Below, piece after piece: positions 52,382 to 60,729 of a DNA stretch of 64,000 bases. A model generated the notes under the pieces. The model saw nothing but the letters and a program-made list of their open reading frames with translations. It was not told the origin of the DNA and made no database searches. The translations under genes were made by a program, and so were the position numbers. The DNA lies in assembly GCA_965205055.1 (NCBI GenBank), contig OZ242030.1:4688801-4752800 (forward strand). Reading direction: 5' to 3'. Position 1 is the first letter of the stretch, and each line of letters starts with the position of its first letter. This DNA is from CBDBBY01 sp965205055 (GTDB taxonomy: Bacteria > Pseudomonadota > Alphaproteobacteria > Rhodobacterales > Rhodobacteraceae).

Positions 52382-53238
52382 GCGATGCCGAACTCAGGGA
52401 AATGAGCCAGGACGAGCGCGCCCGCGCGCTCGGAATGATGACCGAGCAGCTGACCGGCCGCTCGATGGTCATCGAATTCGATCCCGACGAAGAGCCGAAG
52501 TTCACCTATCCTTGGGCTCCCGATGTCGATTTCAACCGCAGGACGCAAATCGACGCGGACGGAATGGGCGCAACGGAAGTCAACAGCCGGATTCGAGAAC
52601 TCCTGCAGGACGGCTACGGCACGATCGTCGTGAGCAATCCGCGCGGAATGCATGGCCTGGGCGTGGGAATTCTTTGCAGGATGAACCTGATATTTGAAGG
52701 ATCGCTGGGGTATTTCGGCGCAGGCCTGATCGATGGCCCGAACGTGAGAATCCAAGGGCGCGTCGGCTGGTCATGCGGCGAAAACATGATGGCGGGAACC
52801 GTTCTGGTCGAAAAGAACGCGGGATCGACCTTCGGCGCGGCCATTCGCGGAGGGGATCTCGTCTGCCGCGGATCTGTGGGTTCGCGGACCGGAATCGACA
52901 TGAAGGGCGGCACCATCATCGTGGGCGGCGACACGGGGGCGCTTTCCGGTTTCATGATGCAGCGGGGCCGGATGATCGTTTGCGGCGATGCGGGCAAGAA
53001 TTTGGGCGACTCCATGTACGACGGGACGATTTTCGTCGGCGGCTCCATCCGCAGCCTGGGCGTGGATGCGGTCGAGGCGGAGCCGACCGAGCTCGACCGG
53101 GCCTGGCTCAGGCGCAAGCTTCACATGTACGGCATGCTTCCGGCGCAGGGAGTCGACCATTTCACGAAGATCGTCGCGGGCAAGCAGCTTTGGAACTACG
53201 ACAATCTCGAGCCCACCGAGAAGAAACTCATCCTGTAG
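52369..53238 (+). CDS. GlxC/MgsB-like GXGXG-repeat subunit (second copy)
   Basis: A 289-residue beta-helix protein with periodic glycine turns (GSLGYFGAG, GRVGWSCGEN, KNAGSTFGA, GSVGSRTG, GDTGALSG, GDAGKNLGD). About 50 residues longer than MgsB, with an N-terminal extension (residues 1-70) rich in acidic and aromatic residues and a longer C terminus (HFTKIVAGKQLWNYDNLEP). It should bridge the amidotransferase and FMN subunits as in glutamate synthase. Start overlaps the upstream gene by 13 bases. Confidence 0.82.
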   Translation: MERLSDAELREMSQDERARALGMMTEQLTGRSMVIEFDPDEEPKFTYPWAPDVDFNRRTQIDADGMGATEVNSRIRELLQDGYGTIVVSNPRGMHGLGVGILCRMNLIFEGSLGYFGAGLIDGPNVRIQGRVGWSCGENMMAGTVLVEKNAGSTFGAAIRGGDLVCRGSVGSRTGIDMKGGTIIVGGDTGALSGFMMQRGRMIVCGDAGKNLGDSMYDGTIFVGGSIRSLGVDAVEAEPTELDRAWLRRKLHMYGMLPAQGVDHFTKIVAGKQLWNYDNLEPTEKKLIL

Positions 53239-53259
53239 ACTGCGGAAAGGATCACGGAC

Positions 53260-54624
53260 ATGCCTGACGGCAACATTCCCGAAAAGCGACCGATGGAACG
53301 CGACCCTTACCGGCTCGGGAACTCGTTCGTTTTTCCGCCGCATGTCATCGACGACATACACATCAAGGCGGAACTCGGCCGGTACCGGATGCGGGGATTT
53401 TCGCTGTTCAAGAAAATTCCGCACTGGGACGATCTGACATTCCTGCCGGGGACGCTCACGAGATTCGTGATCGAGGGCTATCGGGAGAAGTGCGACACGG
53501 AGACCGTCGTCGGCCCGAGAGCGAAGAGGCCGATCGAACTGGACATTCCGGTCTATGTCACCGGAATGAGTTTCGGCGCGCTCTCCTACGAGGCGAAGAC
53601 CGCGCTGGCGCGCGGCGCGACCATGGCCGGAACGGCGACCTGCTCGGGCGAGGGAGGAATGATTCCCGACGAGCGGAGATATTCGTCCAAGTGGTTCTAC
53701 CAGTGCATCCAGTCCCGGTACGGTTTCAACCCTCACCACCTGATGCTGGCCGACGGATGCGAATTCTTCATCGGGCAGGGCTGCAAGGTCGGCCTGGGCG
53801 GGCATCTCATGGGCCAGAAAGTCACCGACCAGGTTGCCGAAATGCGCTCGCTGCCGGCCGGCATAGACCAGCGCTCTCCTGCGCGGCACCCCGACTGGCT
53901 CGGGCCGGACGATCTGGCGCTCAAGATTCGGGAGATACGCGAGGCGACCGATTGGCAAATCCCGATTCAACTCAAACTGGGCGCGGCCCGCGTCTACGAC
54001 GATGTCCGGATGGCGGTGAAATGCGATCCTGATTCGATTTACATCGACGGGATGGAAGGCGGAACCGGCGCCGGTCCGCATCTCGCCACCGAAGATACGG
54101 GCGTTCCCGGCATTGCCGCGATACGCCAGGCGAGGAAGGCCATCGACGACCTCGGAATGCGCGGAAAGATCACGCTGGTCTATGCCGGAGGCATCCGGAA
54201 CGGCGCCGACGTCGCGAAAGCGATCGCATTGGGAGCCGACGTCATCGCCCTCGGGCACTCCGTGATGATGGCGTTGAATTGCAACAAGGACATACCCGAG
54301 GCGAACTACCAAGAGGAAATGGGCGTCGATCCGGGCTATTGCTATCATTGCCACACGGGTCGTTGTCCCGTGGGCGTGGCCACCCAGGATCCGGAACTGC
54401 GATCCCGGCTCGATCCGGACGAAGCGGCCGAGCGGGTGTACAACTTCCTGCATACGTTGACGATCGAAGCGCAGATGTTCGCCCGCGCCTGCGGCAAAAC
54501 GAACATCCATTCGCTCGAGCCTGAAGATCTTGCTGCGCTGACGATGGAGGCATCCGCGATGGCGGGCGTGCCGCTGGCGGGCACGGATTACACCGTCGGC
54601 GTCGACGACTACCACCATCTCTGA
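53260..54624 (+). CDS. GlxD/MgsC-like FMN glutamate-synthase-type subunit (second copy, Fe-S cysteines present)
   Basis: A 454-residue FMN domain protein: IPVYVTGMSFGALSYEAKTA, EGGMIPDERRYSS, IDQRSPARHPDWLGPDD, YIDGMEGGTGAG and VYAGGIRNGADVAKAIALGAD. Unlike MgsC at 36416 it retains the CYHCHTGRCPVGVATQ segment, so a [3Fe-4S] cluster as in true glutamate synthases is likely. It should join an amine to a 2-oxo acid to give an N-alkyl amino acid. Twenty-one bases after the GXGXG gene and eleven before the unknown 137-residue protein. Confidence 0.83.
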   Translation: MPDGNIPEKRPMERDPYRLGNSFVFPPHVIDDIHIKAELGRYRMRGFSLFKKIPHWDDLTFLPGTLTRFVIEGYREKCDTETVVGPRAKRPIELDIPVYVTGMSFGALSYEAKTALARGATMAGTATCSGEGGMIPDERRYSSKWFYQCIQSRYGFNPHHLMLADGCEFFIGQGCKVGLGGHLMGQKVTDQVAEMRSLPAGIDQRSPARHPDWLGPDDLALKIREIREATDWQIPIQLKLGAARVYDDVRMAVKCDPDSIYIDGMEGGTGAGPHLATEDTGVPGIAAIRQARKAIDDLGMRGKITLVYAGGIRNGADVAKAIALGADVIALGHSVMMALNCNKDIPEANYQEEMGVDPGYCYHCHTGRCPVGVATQDPELRSRLDPDEAAERVYNFLHTLTIEAQMFARACGKTNIHSLEPEDLAALTMEASAMAGVPLAGTDYTVGVDDYHHL

Positions 54625-54635
54625 GGAGACCATTC

Positions 54636-55049
54636 ATGGCGGGCACCAAGTACAGAGGTTCGGATATCGCTAGCGTCGACCAGTTCCTTGAAGACGCCGC
54701 GGGACTGGGCTCGGAACGCGAAAAAGAGATCGGCCAGCACATCGGATATCGGTACGATGTGAATCAGGTGCCGGACTACGACCGCCTGACTCCTTTCCTC
54801 AAGCAGTACATGGAAGTCATGGGATGGGACGACCTCAACTGGCTTGAAGACGTGCACATGGGATACGAGGAAGGCATGCCCGCGGTGTTCGACCGGAACA
54901 TCAACGGCTGGGTGCGGATACCCGCTTCGATCAGCCTGCCGGACAACCAGCAGGACCGCGACATGATCGCGCGCGAGCTGCTGATCAAGTTCCAGATGTC
55001 GAACCGCCACCCGCTGGTGACGCTGCGCGAAGCTTATCGGAAGTTCTGA
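54636..55049 (+). CDS. Unknown acidic 137-residue protein in the second amine operon
   Basis: I do not recognise the family. The protein is acidic and soluble, with a helical start (SVDQFLEDAAGLGSEREKE), an aromatic-rich centre (FLKQYMEVMGWDDLNWLEDV, HMGYEEGM) and a C-terminal helix (NRHPLVTLREAYRKF). It has no cysteines, membrane segment or known catalytic motif. A clear GGAG precedes ATG 54636, and spacing to both neighbours is tight (11 and 3 bases). It is very probably expressed with the synthase subunits and could be an accessory subunit. That is inference. Confidence 0.78.
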   Translation: MAGTKYRGSDIASVDQFLEDAAGLGSEREKEIGQHIGYRYDVNQVPDYDRLTPFLKQYMEVMGWDDLNWLEDVHMGYEEGMPAVFDRNINGWVRIPASISLPDNQQDRDMIARELLIKFQMSNRHPLVTLREAYRKF

Positions 55050-55052
55050 CGA

Positions 55053-55886
55053 GTGGCGGACGCCTATCAGGTATCATGCGTCCAGACGCGCCCGAAAGCG
55101 GATTTCGACTCCGCTCTGGACGAAGCCTTGCGGCTGGGCCGCGAGGCTGCCGAGAGAGGCGCGCAATTCATTCTGTTTCCGGAATACTGCGGCGGGCTTC
55201 GAACTGAAAAAGGGCGGCTCGTTCCGCCCGCCGCGCCAGAGGAGTCCCATCCGGTCCTTGCCGGGCTGCGCCGGTTCGCGGCCGAGCAAGCCGTATGGCT
55301 GCTGATCGGTTCCGTCGCGGTGGCATCGAGCTGCGGAAAAATCTTCAACCGGTCGTACGTCGTCGACATCGAGGGGAAGGTCAGCGCCCGCTACGACAAG
55401 ATCCATCTCTTCGACGTGAACCTGTCGGAAAAGGAAATCTATCGCGAGAGCTCCGTTGTCCTTCCGGGCGCGCACGCCGTGGCGGCCGATACTCCGTTCG
55501 GCCGAATCGGACTGTCGATCTGCTACGATCTCAGGTTTCCGACGCTGTTCCGGCGATTGGCGCAGATCGGCTCCAAGGTCATCGCGGTTCCCGCGGCGTT
55601 CACGAAAGTGACCGGTTCGGCGCACTGGCATGTCTTGAACAGGGCGCGCGCTATCGAGAACGGATGCTACGTATTCGCGCCCGGGGCGGTCGGGCCGGTT
55701 CCGGGAGGCGGGGAGGCGTACGGCCACTCCTTGATCGTCGATCCGTGGGGAACCGTTCTTGCCGACGGCGGCGATTCTCCGGGCACGATCATGGCAGACA
55801 TTGATCTTTCGAATGTCGATATCGCCCGCTCCAAGATTCCGAGCTTGGGCCACGACCGGCCGTTCGGAACATTGCGCGAGCTTTGA
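55053..55886 (+). CDS. Carbon-nitrogen hydrolase (nitrilase superfamily, omega-amidase-like)
   Basis: A 277-residue amidase. The Glu-Lys-Cys triad is intact: Glu44 (LFPEYCGG), Lys116 (RYDKIHLFD) and Cys157 (SICYDLRFP). The FPEY/RYDKIHLFDVN/CYDLRFP set places it near the omega-amidase/Nit2 branch, which hydrolyses 2-oxoglutaramate and related amides, though carbamoyl or gamma-glutamyl amides are also possible. GTG 55053 start three bases after the preceding stop, translationally coupled. In this operon it could recycle an amide by-product of the ligase or synthase. Confidence 0.83.
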   Translation: MADAYQVSCVQTRPKADFDSALDEALRLGREAAERGAQFILFPEYCGGLRTEKGRLVPPAAPEESHPVLAGLRRFAAEQAVWLLIGSVAVASSCGKIFNRSYVVDIEGKVSARYDKIHLFDVNLSEKEIYRESSVVLPGAHAVAADTPFGRIGLSICYDLRFPTLFRRLAQIGSKVIAVPAAFTKVTGSAHWHVLNRARAIENGCYVFAPGAVGPVPGGGEAYGHSLIVDPWGTVLADGGDSPGTIMADIDLSNVDIARSKIPSLGHDRPFGTLREL

Positions 55887-55891
55887 AGCCG

Positions 55892-56542
55892 ATGATTGCG
55901 ATAGAAGAAATCCATCCCGCTTCGCCGCCAAGAAGGACGCATCCAAACATGCGGTCGTTTCTCAAGTGGCAGTGCCGCGTCCGCCAGATCGCGGTGCGCG
56001 AACATGCGGGGCGTCCCGATGAAAGCGTGTCGCCGACAGTTGAACTTCCATCCTGCGCGATTCGCTTCCAAAGGATCCTGACGGTCATCTGCAGGAAGCC
56101 GGAATTTTCCAAGGCGCCCGAATTGATGCACATCGCCAAGCGCACGAACGATCCTGCGCAACGGCTCGCCGAAGCGCTGAAGTTCCTGGCCGCCGAGCAC
56201 TACCAGCAGCCGTCGAATTTTTCCGACACGCTGGTCGCGTCGTTCTCGCCCCGCTCGGCCGCCGCCGCTCGGATGGCCGAGGCCGGGTCTTGCACTCTTG
56301 AGTTCCGCGCCTACGCGCAGCGCTACAGGTTCAGTTGCGCGGTCAGGCAACTGGAGGTCGGCGATCCAATCCGGGAAGAGGCTTGGTGGCATAATCTGAT
56401 GTTCAACCCAGGCCTGCGCCCCGATGCCGTCACGCTTGGATTCGATCCTGATTGGCACGGCAGCGTCGCTGAATCGGTTCCGCCGACGGCGGTCGGCAAA
56501 CCGCGGCGCCCGCCGCTGCGGGAGGCGGAATCCGCTCAATGA
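55892..56542 (+). CDS. Hypothetical protein between the amidase and transporter genes
   Basis: A 216-codon frame with GC-rich third positions in its second half (from about MHIAKRTNDPAQRLAEALKF onward), which suggests real coding there. The first 75 codons look less protein-like. No family recognised. Segments such as FRAYAQRYRFSCAVRQLEVG and EAWWHNLMFNPGLRPDAV look globular, while the C terminus is basic and probably disordered. ATG 55892 lies five bases behind the amidase stop. It could be a genuine short gene starting near 56127, or a spurious frame in the leader of the transporter. Confidence 0.45.
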   Translation: MIAIEEIHPASPPRRTHPNMRSFLKWQCRVRQIAVREHAGRPDESVSPTVELPSCAIRFQRILTVICRKPEFSKAPELMHIAKRTNDPAQRLAEALKFLAAEHYQQPSNFSDTLVASFSPRSAAAARMAEAGSCTLEFRAYAQRYRFSCAVRQLEVGDPIREEAWWHNLMFNPGLRPDAVTLGFDPDWHGSVAESVPPTAVGKPRRPPLREAESAQ

Positions 56543-56705
56543 GGACCCGGAAAATGAATCACGCATCCGGCTGCGCCGGACGCAATGGAATTCGCGTCGA
56601 GAGTTGACGCGGATGCTGCCGGGCGTCGACGGGATTTCAAACCGCGACGCTTTTCGGCAGACGAAAACCGCGGGACTTGCCCGCATTGCAACAGGAGGAA
56701 TCCAA

Positions 56706-57656
56706 ATGAAGAAAATAGTTTCGGTGGCGGCGTCGGGCCTTGTCGCGGCGTTGCCGGCAACGGCGTTCGCGCAAGACAGCAGCGACCCCATCATCATTCC
56801 GACCCACAACTGGTCGAGCCAGATCGTGATGAGCCACGTCGTGGGCAATCTGTTCGAATCGATGGGCAACAATGTCGAGTACGTCTCGACAGACTCTCAG
56901 GCCGTCTACGAATCGGTCCGTCTCGGCGACGTGACGCTTGAGCTCGAGGTTTGGGAAGGCGCGTTCGGAGTCGCGTTCAACGAAGCCTTGGCCAAGGGAG
57001 GCATGCACGACGCGGGCGACCACAACGCGGTCACGCGCGAAGACTGGTGGTATCCTTTGTGGACGAAGGACTCGTGTCCTGGACTTCCCAGCTGGGAAGC
57101 GCTCAACGACTGCGCGGCCATGTTCGCGACTCCTGAGACCGGCGACAAGGGCAGGTTCCTCGGCGGTCCCGTGGATTGGCTCAAGCACGATGCGGAGCGC
57201 GTCGAAGCGCTCGGCATGGATTTCGTCGTCGTGAACGCGGGGTCGGCAGCCGCTCTTTGGGCCGAGGTCTCCGCGGCGGAGCGCAACGAGCGGCCGGTCG
57301 TGATCTTCAATTGGACGCCGAACTTCGTGGAAGCCGTATGGGAAGGCGAATTCGTCGAATTCCCCACGTATTTCGAAGGGTGCAAGGATGATCCGGCGCT
57401 CGGACCGAACCCGGACGCCACGTACGACTGCGGCAATCCGGCCGACGGCTACCTCAAGAAGGCGGCGTGGGACGGCATGGAGGACAAGTGGCCGAACGCG
57501 TATCAGGTCCTTCGCAAGATATCCTTCACCAATCCGCAGATCGCTGAAATGGCCAAGCTCGTCGACGTGGACGAGATGGAGCCGGAAGACGCGGCGCTGC
57601 AGTGGATTGAAGACAACGAGGATGTATGGCAGCCTTGGCTCTCCGGCGTAAGCTGA
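56706..57656 (+). CDS. tmoX: TmoX-type periplasmic binding protein for trimethylamine N-oxide (ProX/OpuAC family)
   Basis: A 316-residue exported protein: signal peptide ending ATAFA before QDSSDP, then the OpuAC/ProX type II binding fold (IIIPTHNWSSQIVMSHVVG, LELEVWEGAFGVAFNEALA, EDWWYPLWTKDSCPGLPSW). Many tryptophans (WSS, VWEG, DWWYP, FNWTPN) fit a cage for a trimethylammonium-type ligand. AGGAGGAATCCAA precedes ATG 56706. Choice of trimethylamine N-oxide over glycine betaine rests on the Tdm-like gene at the end of the operon. Binding tests would be needed to separate the two. Confidence 0.78.
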   Translation: MKKIVSVAASGLVAALPATAFAQDSSDPIIIPTHNWSSQIVMSHVVGNLFESMGNNVEYVSTDSQAVYESVRLGDVTLELEVWEGAFGVAFNEALAKGGMHDAGDHNAVTREDWWYPLWTKDSCPGLPSWEALNDCAAMFATPETGDKGRFLGGPVDWLKHDAERVEALGMDFVVVNAGSAAALWAEVSAAERNERPVVIFNWTPNFVEAVWEGEFVEFPTYFEGCKDDPALGPNPDATYDCGNPADGYLKKAAWDGMEDKWPNAYQVLRKISFTNPQIAEMAKLVDVDEMEPEDAALQWIEDNEDVWQPWLSGVS

Positions 57657-57678
57657 GTTAGGTCTGAATCAAATCCGG

Positions 57679-57705
57679 GCCGCGCCGGGCATCGCTCGGC
57701 GCGGC
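57679..57705 (+). promoter_or_regulatory. Hairpin between binding-protein and ATPase genes
   Basis: GCCGCGCCG (57679-57687) pairs with CGGCGCGGC (57697-57705), a perfect 9-bp stem without a following U tract. Such structures behind a binding-protein gene often protect its mRNA and give it higher expression than the membrane components. Confidence 0.6.
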
Positions 57706-57724
57706 TGGAAGCGGGGTGGCATCA

Positions 57725-58759
57725 ATGACGGCCGAAACGAGTCCGGTGATATCCTGCCGGAACGCATGGAAGCTGTTCGGACCGCAACCGCGCAAATACC
57801 TTGAAGGCGTTCCGAAAGGCCGGGCCTACGAGGACATTCGTTCGGACGGGTACATCGCCGCCGTCCGCGACGTCTCGGTCACGATGGACGCGGGCGAAAT
57901 GCTCGTCATCATGGGGCTGTCCGGTTCAGGGAAGTCGACTTTGGTCCGATGCCTTTCCCGGCTGATCGACCTCACCGGCGGCGAAATCCATGTCGAAGGC
58001 AACGACTTGGGCGCGTTGTCCGAAAAAGAGCTTATCGAGCTCCGCCGAAGCAAAATGGGCATGGTGTTCCAAAGCTTCGGATTGCTGCCCCACCGGACAG
58101 TGCTCGACAACGTGGCGTTTCCGCTCGAGATGCGCGGACAAGACCGCGCGCAGCGCAGGGAGCGGGCCATGGAGGTGATTGAACTGGTCGGTCTGTCCGG
58201 ACGGGAGGATTACTACCCGAGAGAGCTTTCCGGCGGGCAGCAGCAGCGGGTCGGAATTGCGAGATCATTGGCGATCGAGCCGGACATTTGGTTTCTGGAC
58301 GAGCCGTTCTCCGCACTTGATCCGCTGATCCGCAAGGAGATGCAGGACGAATTTCTGCGTCTGCAGGACATTCTCGGGAAGACGATCGTCTTCATCACGC
58401 ACGACTTCGACGAGGCGTTGCGGCTGGCGGACAGGATTGCGATCATGAAGGACGGAGCGATCGAGCAATGCGATACGCCCGACAGGATCGTCCTTGATCC
58501 CGCCACCGAATACGTTGCCAAGTTCACTGAAGACGTGGATACGTCGCGGGTGGTTCATGCGGAGTATCTCGCCGAGTCGGCGGACTCTGCCGCGCTTGAA
58601 GGCGATCCGGTTCCCGCGAATGCGACGGTGCGCGAGTTGGCGCGGAGACTCGTCCGCGACACGCGCGAATTCATTCCCGTCGCAGACCGGAGCGGCGCCG
58701 TCGTCGGAGCCATGCGGCGGTCTCGGGCGCTGGAAGTGCTGGTTGGAGACGCGAAGTGA
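57725..58759 (+). CDS. tmoV: TmoV-type ABC transporter ATPase (ProV family)
   Basis: A 344-residue ATPase: Walker A GLSGSGKST (64-72), Q-loop FQSFGLLPH, signature LSGGQQQRVG (from 168), Walker B WFLDEPF and H-loop ITHDFDEALRLADR. An N-terminal helical extension (RNAWKLFGPQPRKYLEG) and a C-terminal regulatory, CBS-like portion (about 275-344) are typical of the betaine/osmoprotectant class. Start set at ATG 57725; GTG 57716 is an alternative. The stop overlaps the permease start by four bases. Confidence 0.85.
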   Translation: MTAETSPVISCRNAWKLFGPQPRKYLEGVPKGRAYEDIRSDGYIAAVRDVSVTMDAGEMLVIMGLSGSGKSTLVRCLSRLIDLTGGEIHVEGNDLGALSEKELIELRRSKMGMVFQSFGLLPHRTVLDNVAFPLEMRGQDRAQRRERAMEVIELVGLSGREDYYPRELSGGQQQRVGIARSLAIEPDIWFLDEPFSALDPLIRKEMQDEFLRLQDILGKTIVFITHDFDEALRLADRIAIMKDGAIEQCDTPDRIVLDPATEYVAKFTEDVDTSRVVHAEYLAESADSAALEGDPVPANATVRELARRLVRDTREFIPVADRSGAVVGAMRRSRALEVLVGDAK

Positions 58760-60729
58760 GCAGTGCTGCAAGCACTGCGACCATGCCGGACTTGCGTGGC
58801 GGCGCGGCTCAGAATTACAGGATCGGGCAGGCGCTCATCGCGGCTGCGGCGATGCTCGCGTTGATGAAATTCGCGCTTCCCGATTTCATGATCAGGCCGC
58901 CGGAATGGCTGGTTTGGCCTTTCGCGGACTGGATCAATTGGCTGTTCACCTTCGTGAAGGACGATTTGGGTCTGATTTACGCGACGAGGGCGTTCGCGTC
59001 CGTGATTGAATGGCTTCTCGATGTTACGGCGAATCTTCTTTACGGCCGGAACAGATGGCCGCGGATCGGACCGATACCTTGGAGCGTCGTGGCCATCACC
59101 GCCGGAGTGATCGGATACGGTCTCGGCGGCTGGCGGCTCTCCTTGCTGTCCGCCGGCACGTTTTGCTGGATTGCCGCCATGGGCCAGTGGAAATGGGCGA
59201 TGGAAACTTTGTCCGTCATCGTCGTCGCCGCGCCCATCGCGATCTTGGTCGGACTGGCGCTCGGAATTGCCGCGTGGCACAAAAAATGGATCGAGCAGGC
59301 ACTCAATCCCCTACTGAACATAGCGCAGTCGCTGCCGCATTTCGCTTACATGATCCCGGTGGTCGTATTCATCGGAGTCGGTCCCAAGGCGGGCGCGATC
59401 GTCACGGTAATTTTCGCGGCCCCGCCGATGATCCGGATGACGCTGCTCGGCATGCAGAAGATACCTGCGGAGATCGTGGAGAGCGGAAAGATGTGCGGCG
59501 CGGACCGCTGGCAATTGCTTCGGCATGTCAGGGTGCCTTCCGCCCGGACGGAGATACTGCTCGGCATCAACCAGGTCATCATGCAATGCCTGGCGATGGT
59601 CGTGCTCGCAAGCTTCATCGGAATGCCGGGACTCGGACAAAAGCTGCTGCAGCTGCTGCAGGCGCTGAAGGTCGGCCGCTCGATTGAAATCGGCATATCG
59701 ATCGTGCTTGTCGCCGTCATGCTCGACAGATGCTCGAAGGCATGGGTGGTGAAGGAGCCGGCTCATTTCGCGAAGGGCACGCCTTGGCATGAGAGGAACC
59801 GCCTCCTGATCATTTGGGCGGCGCTCGCCTCGACCGCTTTTGTCGCGGCCCAGTTCTGGCCGATTGCGGACGAGATCAAGCGCAGCCAAGCCTTGACGCT
59901 CTACAAGCAGATCGACACCGGGGTCGATTGGTTCATCGGAATTGCCGACCCCGTGACGCAGGCGCTTCGGGCATTCCTGATCAAGCAGGTGCTCATTCCG
60001 ATGCGCGACGCCTATCTTTGGCTGCCTTACACGGCGGTCATCGCATTGCTGGCAGGGTTGGGATGGTTCGTGGGATCGCTTAGATCGGCTCTGGTCTGCA
60101 TAGCTTATGTCGGCTTGATCGCAATGTCCGGGTGGTGGGACCGCGCGATGATCACGGCCTACATGGTCAGTTTCGCGGTCTTCGTGGCGTTGGCGGTCGG
60201 GTTGCCGCTCGGCGTCTGGGCATCGAAGTCGGATTTCCGGGCGAAATGGCTTCTTCTCGTCTGCGACACCGCCCAGACCTTTCCGAGCTTCATCTATCTC
60301 ATTCCGGTCGTCATGCTTTTCGGCGTCAACGACGTCGCCGCGATCGGGGCCGTCATCATTTTCGGCCTTGTGCCGATTGTTCGGTATACGATCGAAGGGC
60401 TGCGATCCGTGCCTACGAACTTGCTGGAAGCCGCGGACATGAGCGGTGCGACCGGCAGGCAGAAACTGTGGAAAGTCAGGTTTCCCATGGCGCTCCCGAC
60501 GATCGCCGTCGGCTTGAATCAAACCGTCATGTTTTCGCTTTTCATGGTGATAATCGCCGCCTTCATAGGCACGCAGGATCTCGGACAGGAGATGCAGAGG
60601 GCTTTGTCCTCCACGGACGTCGGCAAGGGATTGGTCCTGGGCCTTTGCGTTGCATTCATGGGGCTGATGGTCGATCATCTGATCTTGCGCTGGTCGTCTG
60701 CGCGGAAGAAAGCGTTGGGGATTGATTGA
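58756..60729 (+). CDS. tmoW: TmoW-type permease with two fused transmembrane domains (ProW family)
   Basis: A 657-residue membrane protein that contains two complete ProW-type permease domains. Each has an EAA-loop region: VESGKMCGADRWQLLRHVRV in the first half and LEAADMSGATGRQKLWKVRF in the second. Each is preceded by a similar QSLPHFAYMIPVV or QTFPSFIYLIPVV helix. Fusion of the two halves gives a built-in dimer, as described for TmoW. GTG start 58756 with GGAG seven bases upstream, coupled to the ATPase. Overlaps the tdm start by one base. Confidence 0.83.
   Translation: MSSAASTATMPDLRGGAAQNYRIGQALIAAAAMLALMKFALPDFMIRPPEWLVWPFADWINWLFTFVKDDLGLIYATRAFASVIEWLLDVTANLLYGRNRWPRIGPIPWSVVAITAGVIGYGLGGWRLSLLSAGTFCWIAAMGQWKWAMETLSVIVVAAPIAILVGLALGIAAWHKKWIEQALNPLLNIAQSLPHFAYMIPVVVFIGVGPKAGAIVTVIFAAPPMIRMTLLGMQKIPAEIVESGKMCGADRWQLLRHVRVPSARTEILLGINQVIMQCLAMVVLASFIGMPGLGQKLLQLLQALKVGRSIEIGISIVLVAVMLDRCSKAWVVKEPAHFAKGTPWHERNRLLIIWAALASTAFVAAQFWPIADEIKRSQALTLYKQIDTGVDWFIGIADPVTQALRAFLIKQVLIPMRDAYLWLPYTAVIALLAGLGWFVGSLRSALVCIAYVGLIAMSGWWDRAMITAYMVSFAVFVALAVGLPLGVWASKSDFRAKWLLLVCDTAQTFPSFIYLIPVVMLFGVNDVAAIGAVIIFGLVPIVRYTIEGLRSVPTNLLEAADMSGATGRQKLWKVRFPMALPTIAVGLNQTVMFSLFMVIIAAFIGTQDLGQEMQRALSSTDVGKGLVLGLCVAFMGLMVDHLILRWSSARKKALGID

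Noticed and set aside
52771..54633. 620-codon minus-strand frame opposite the GlxC/GlxD-like genes
   Set aside because: A shadow of strongly biased plus-strand codons. It crosses two real genes, has no ribosome site and its sequence is basic and low in hydrophobic core residues.
56706..60729. Glycine betaine transporter ProXVW
   Set aside because: Families are shared, but the fused two-domain permease and the overlapping tdm-like gene fit a trimethylamine N-oxide transporter better. Ligand not proven.
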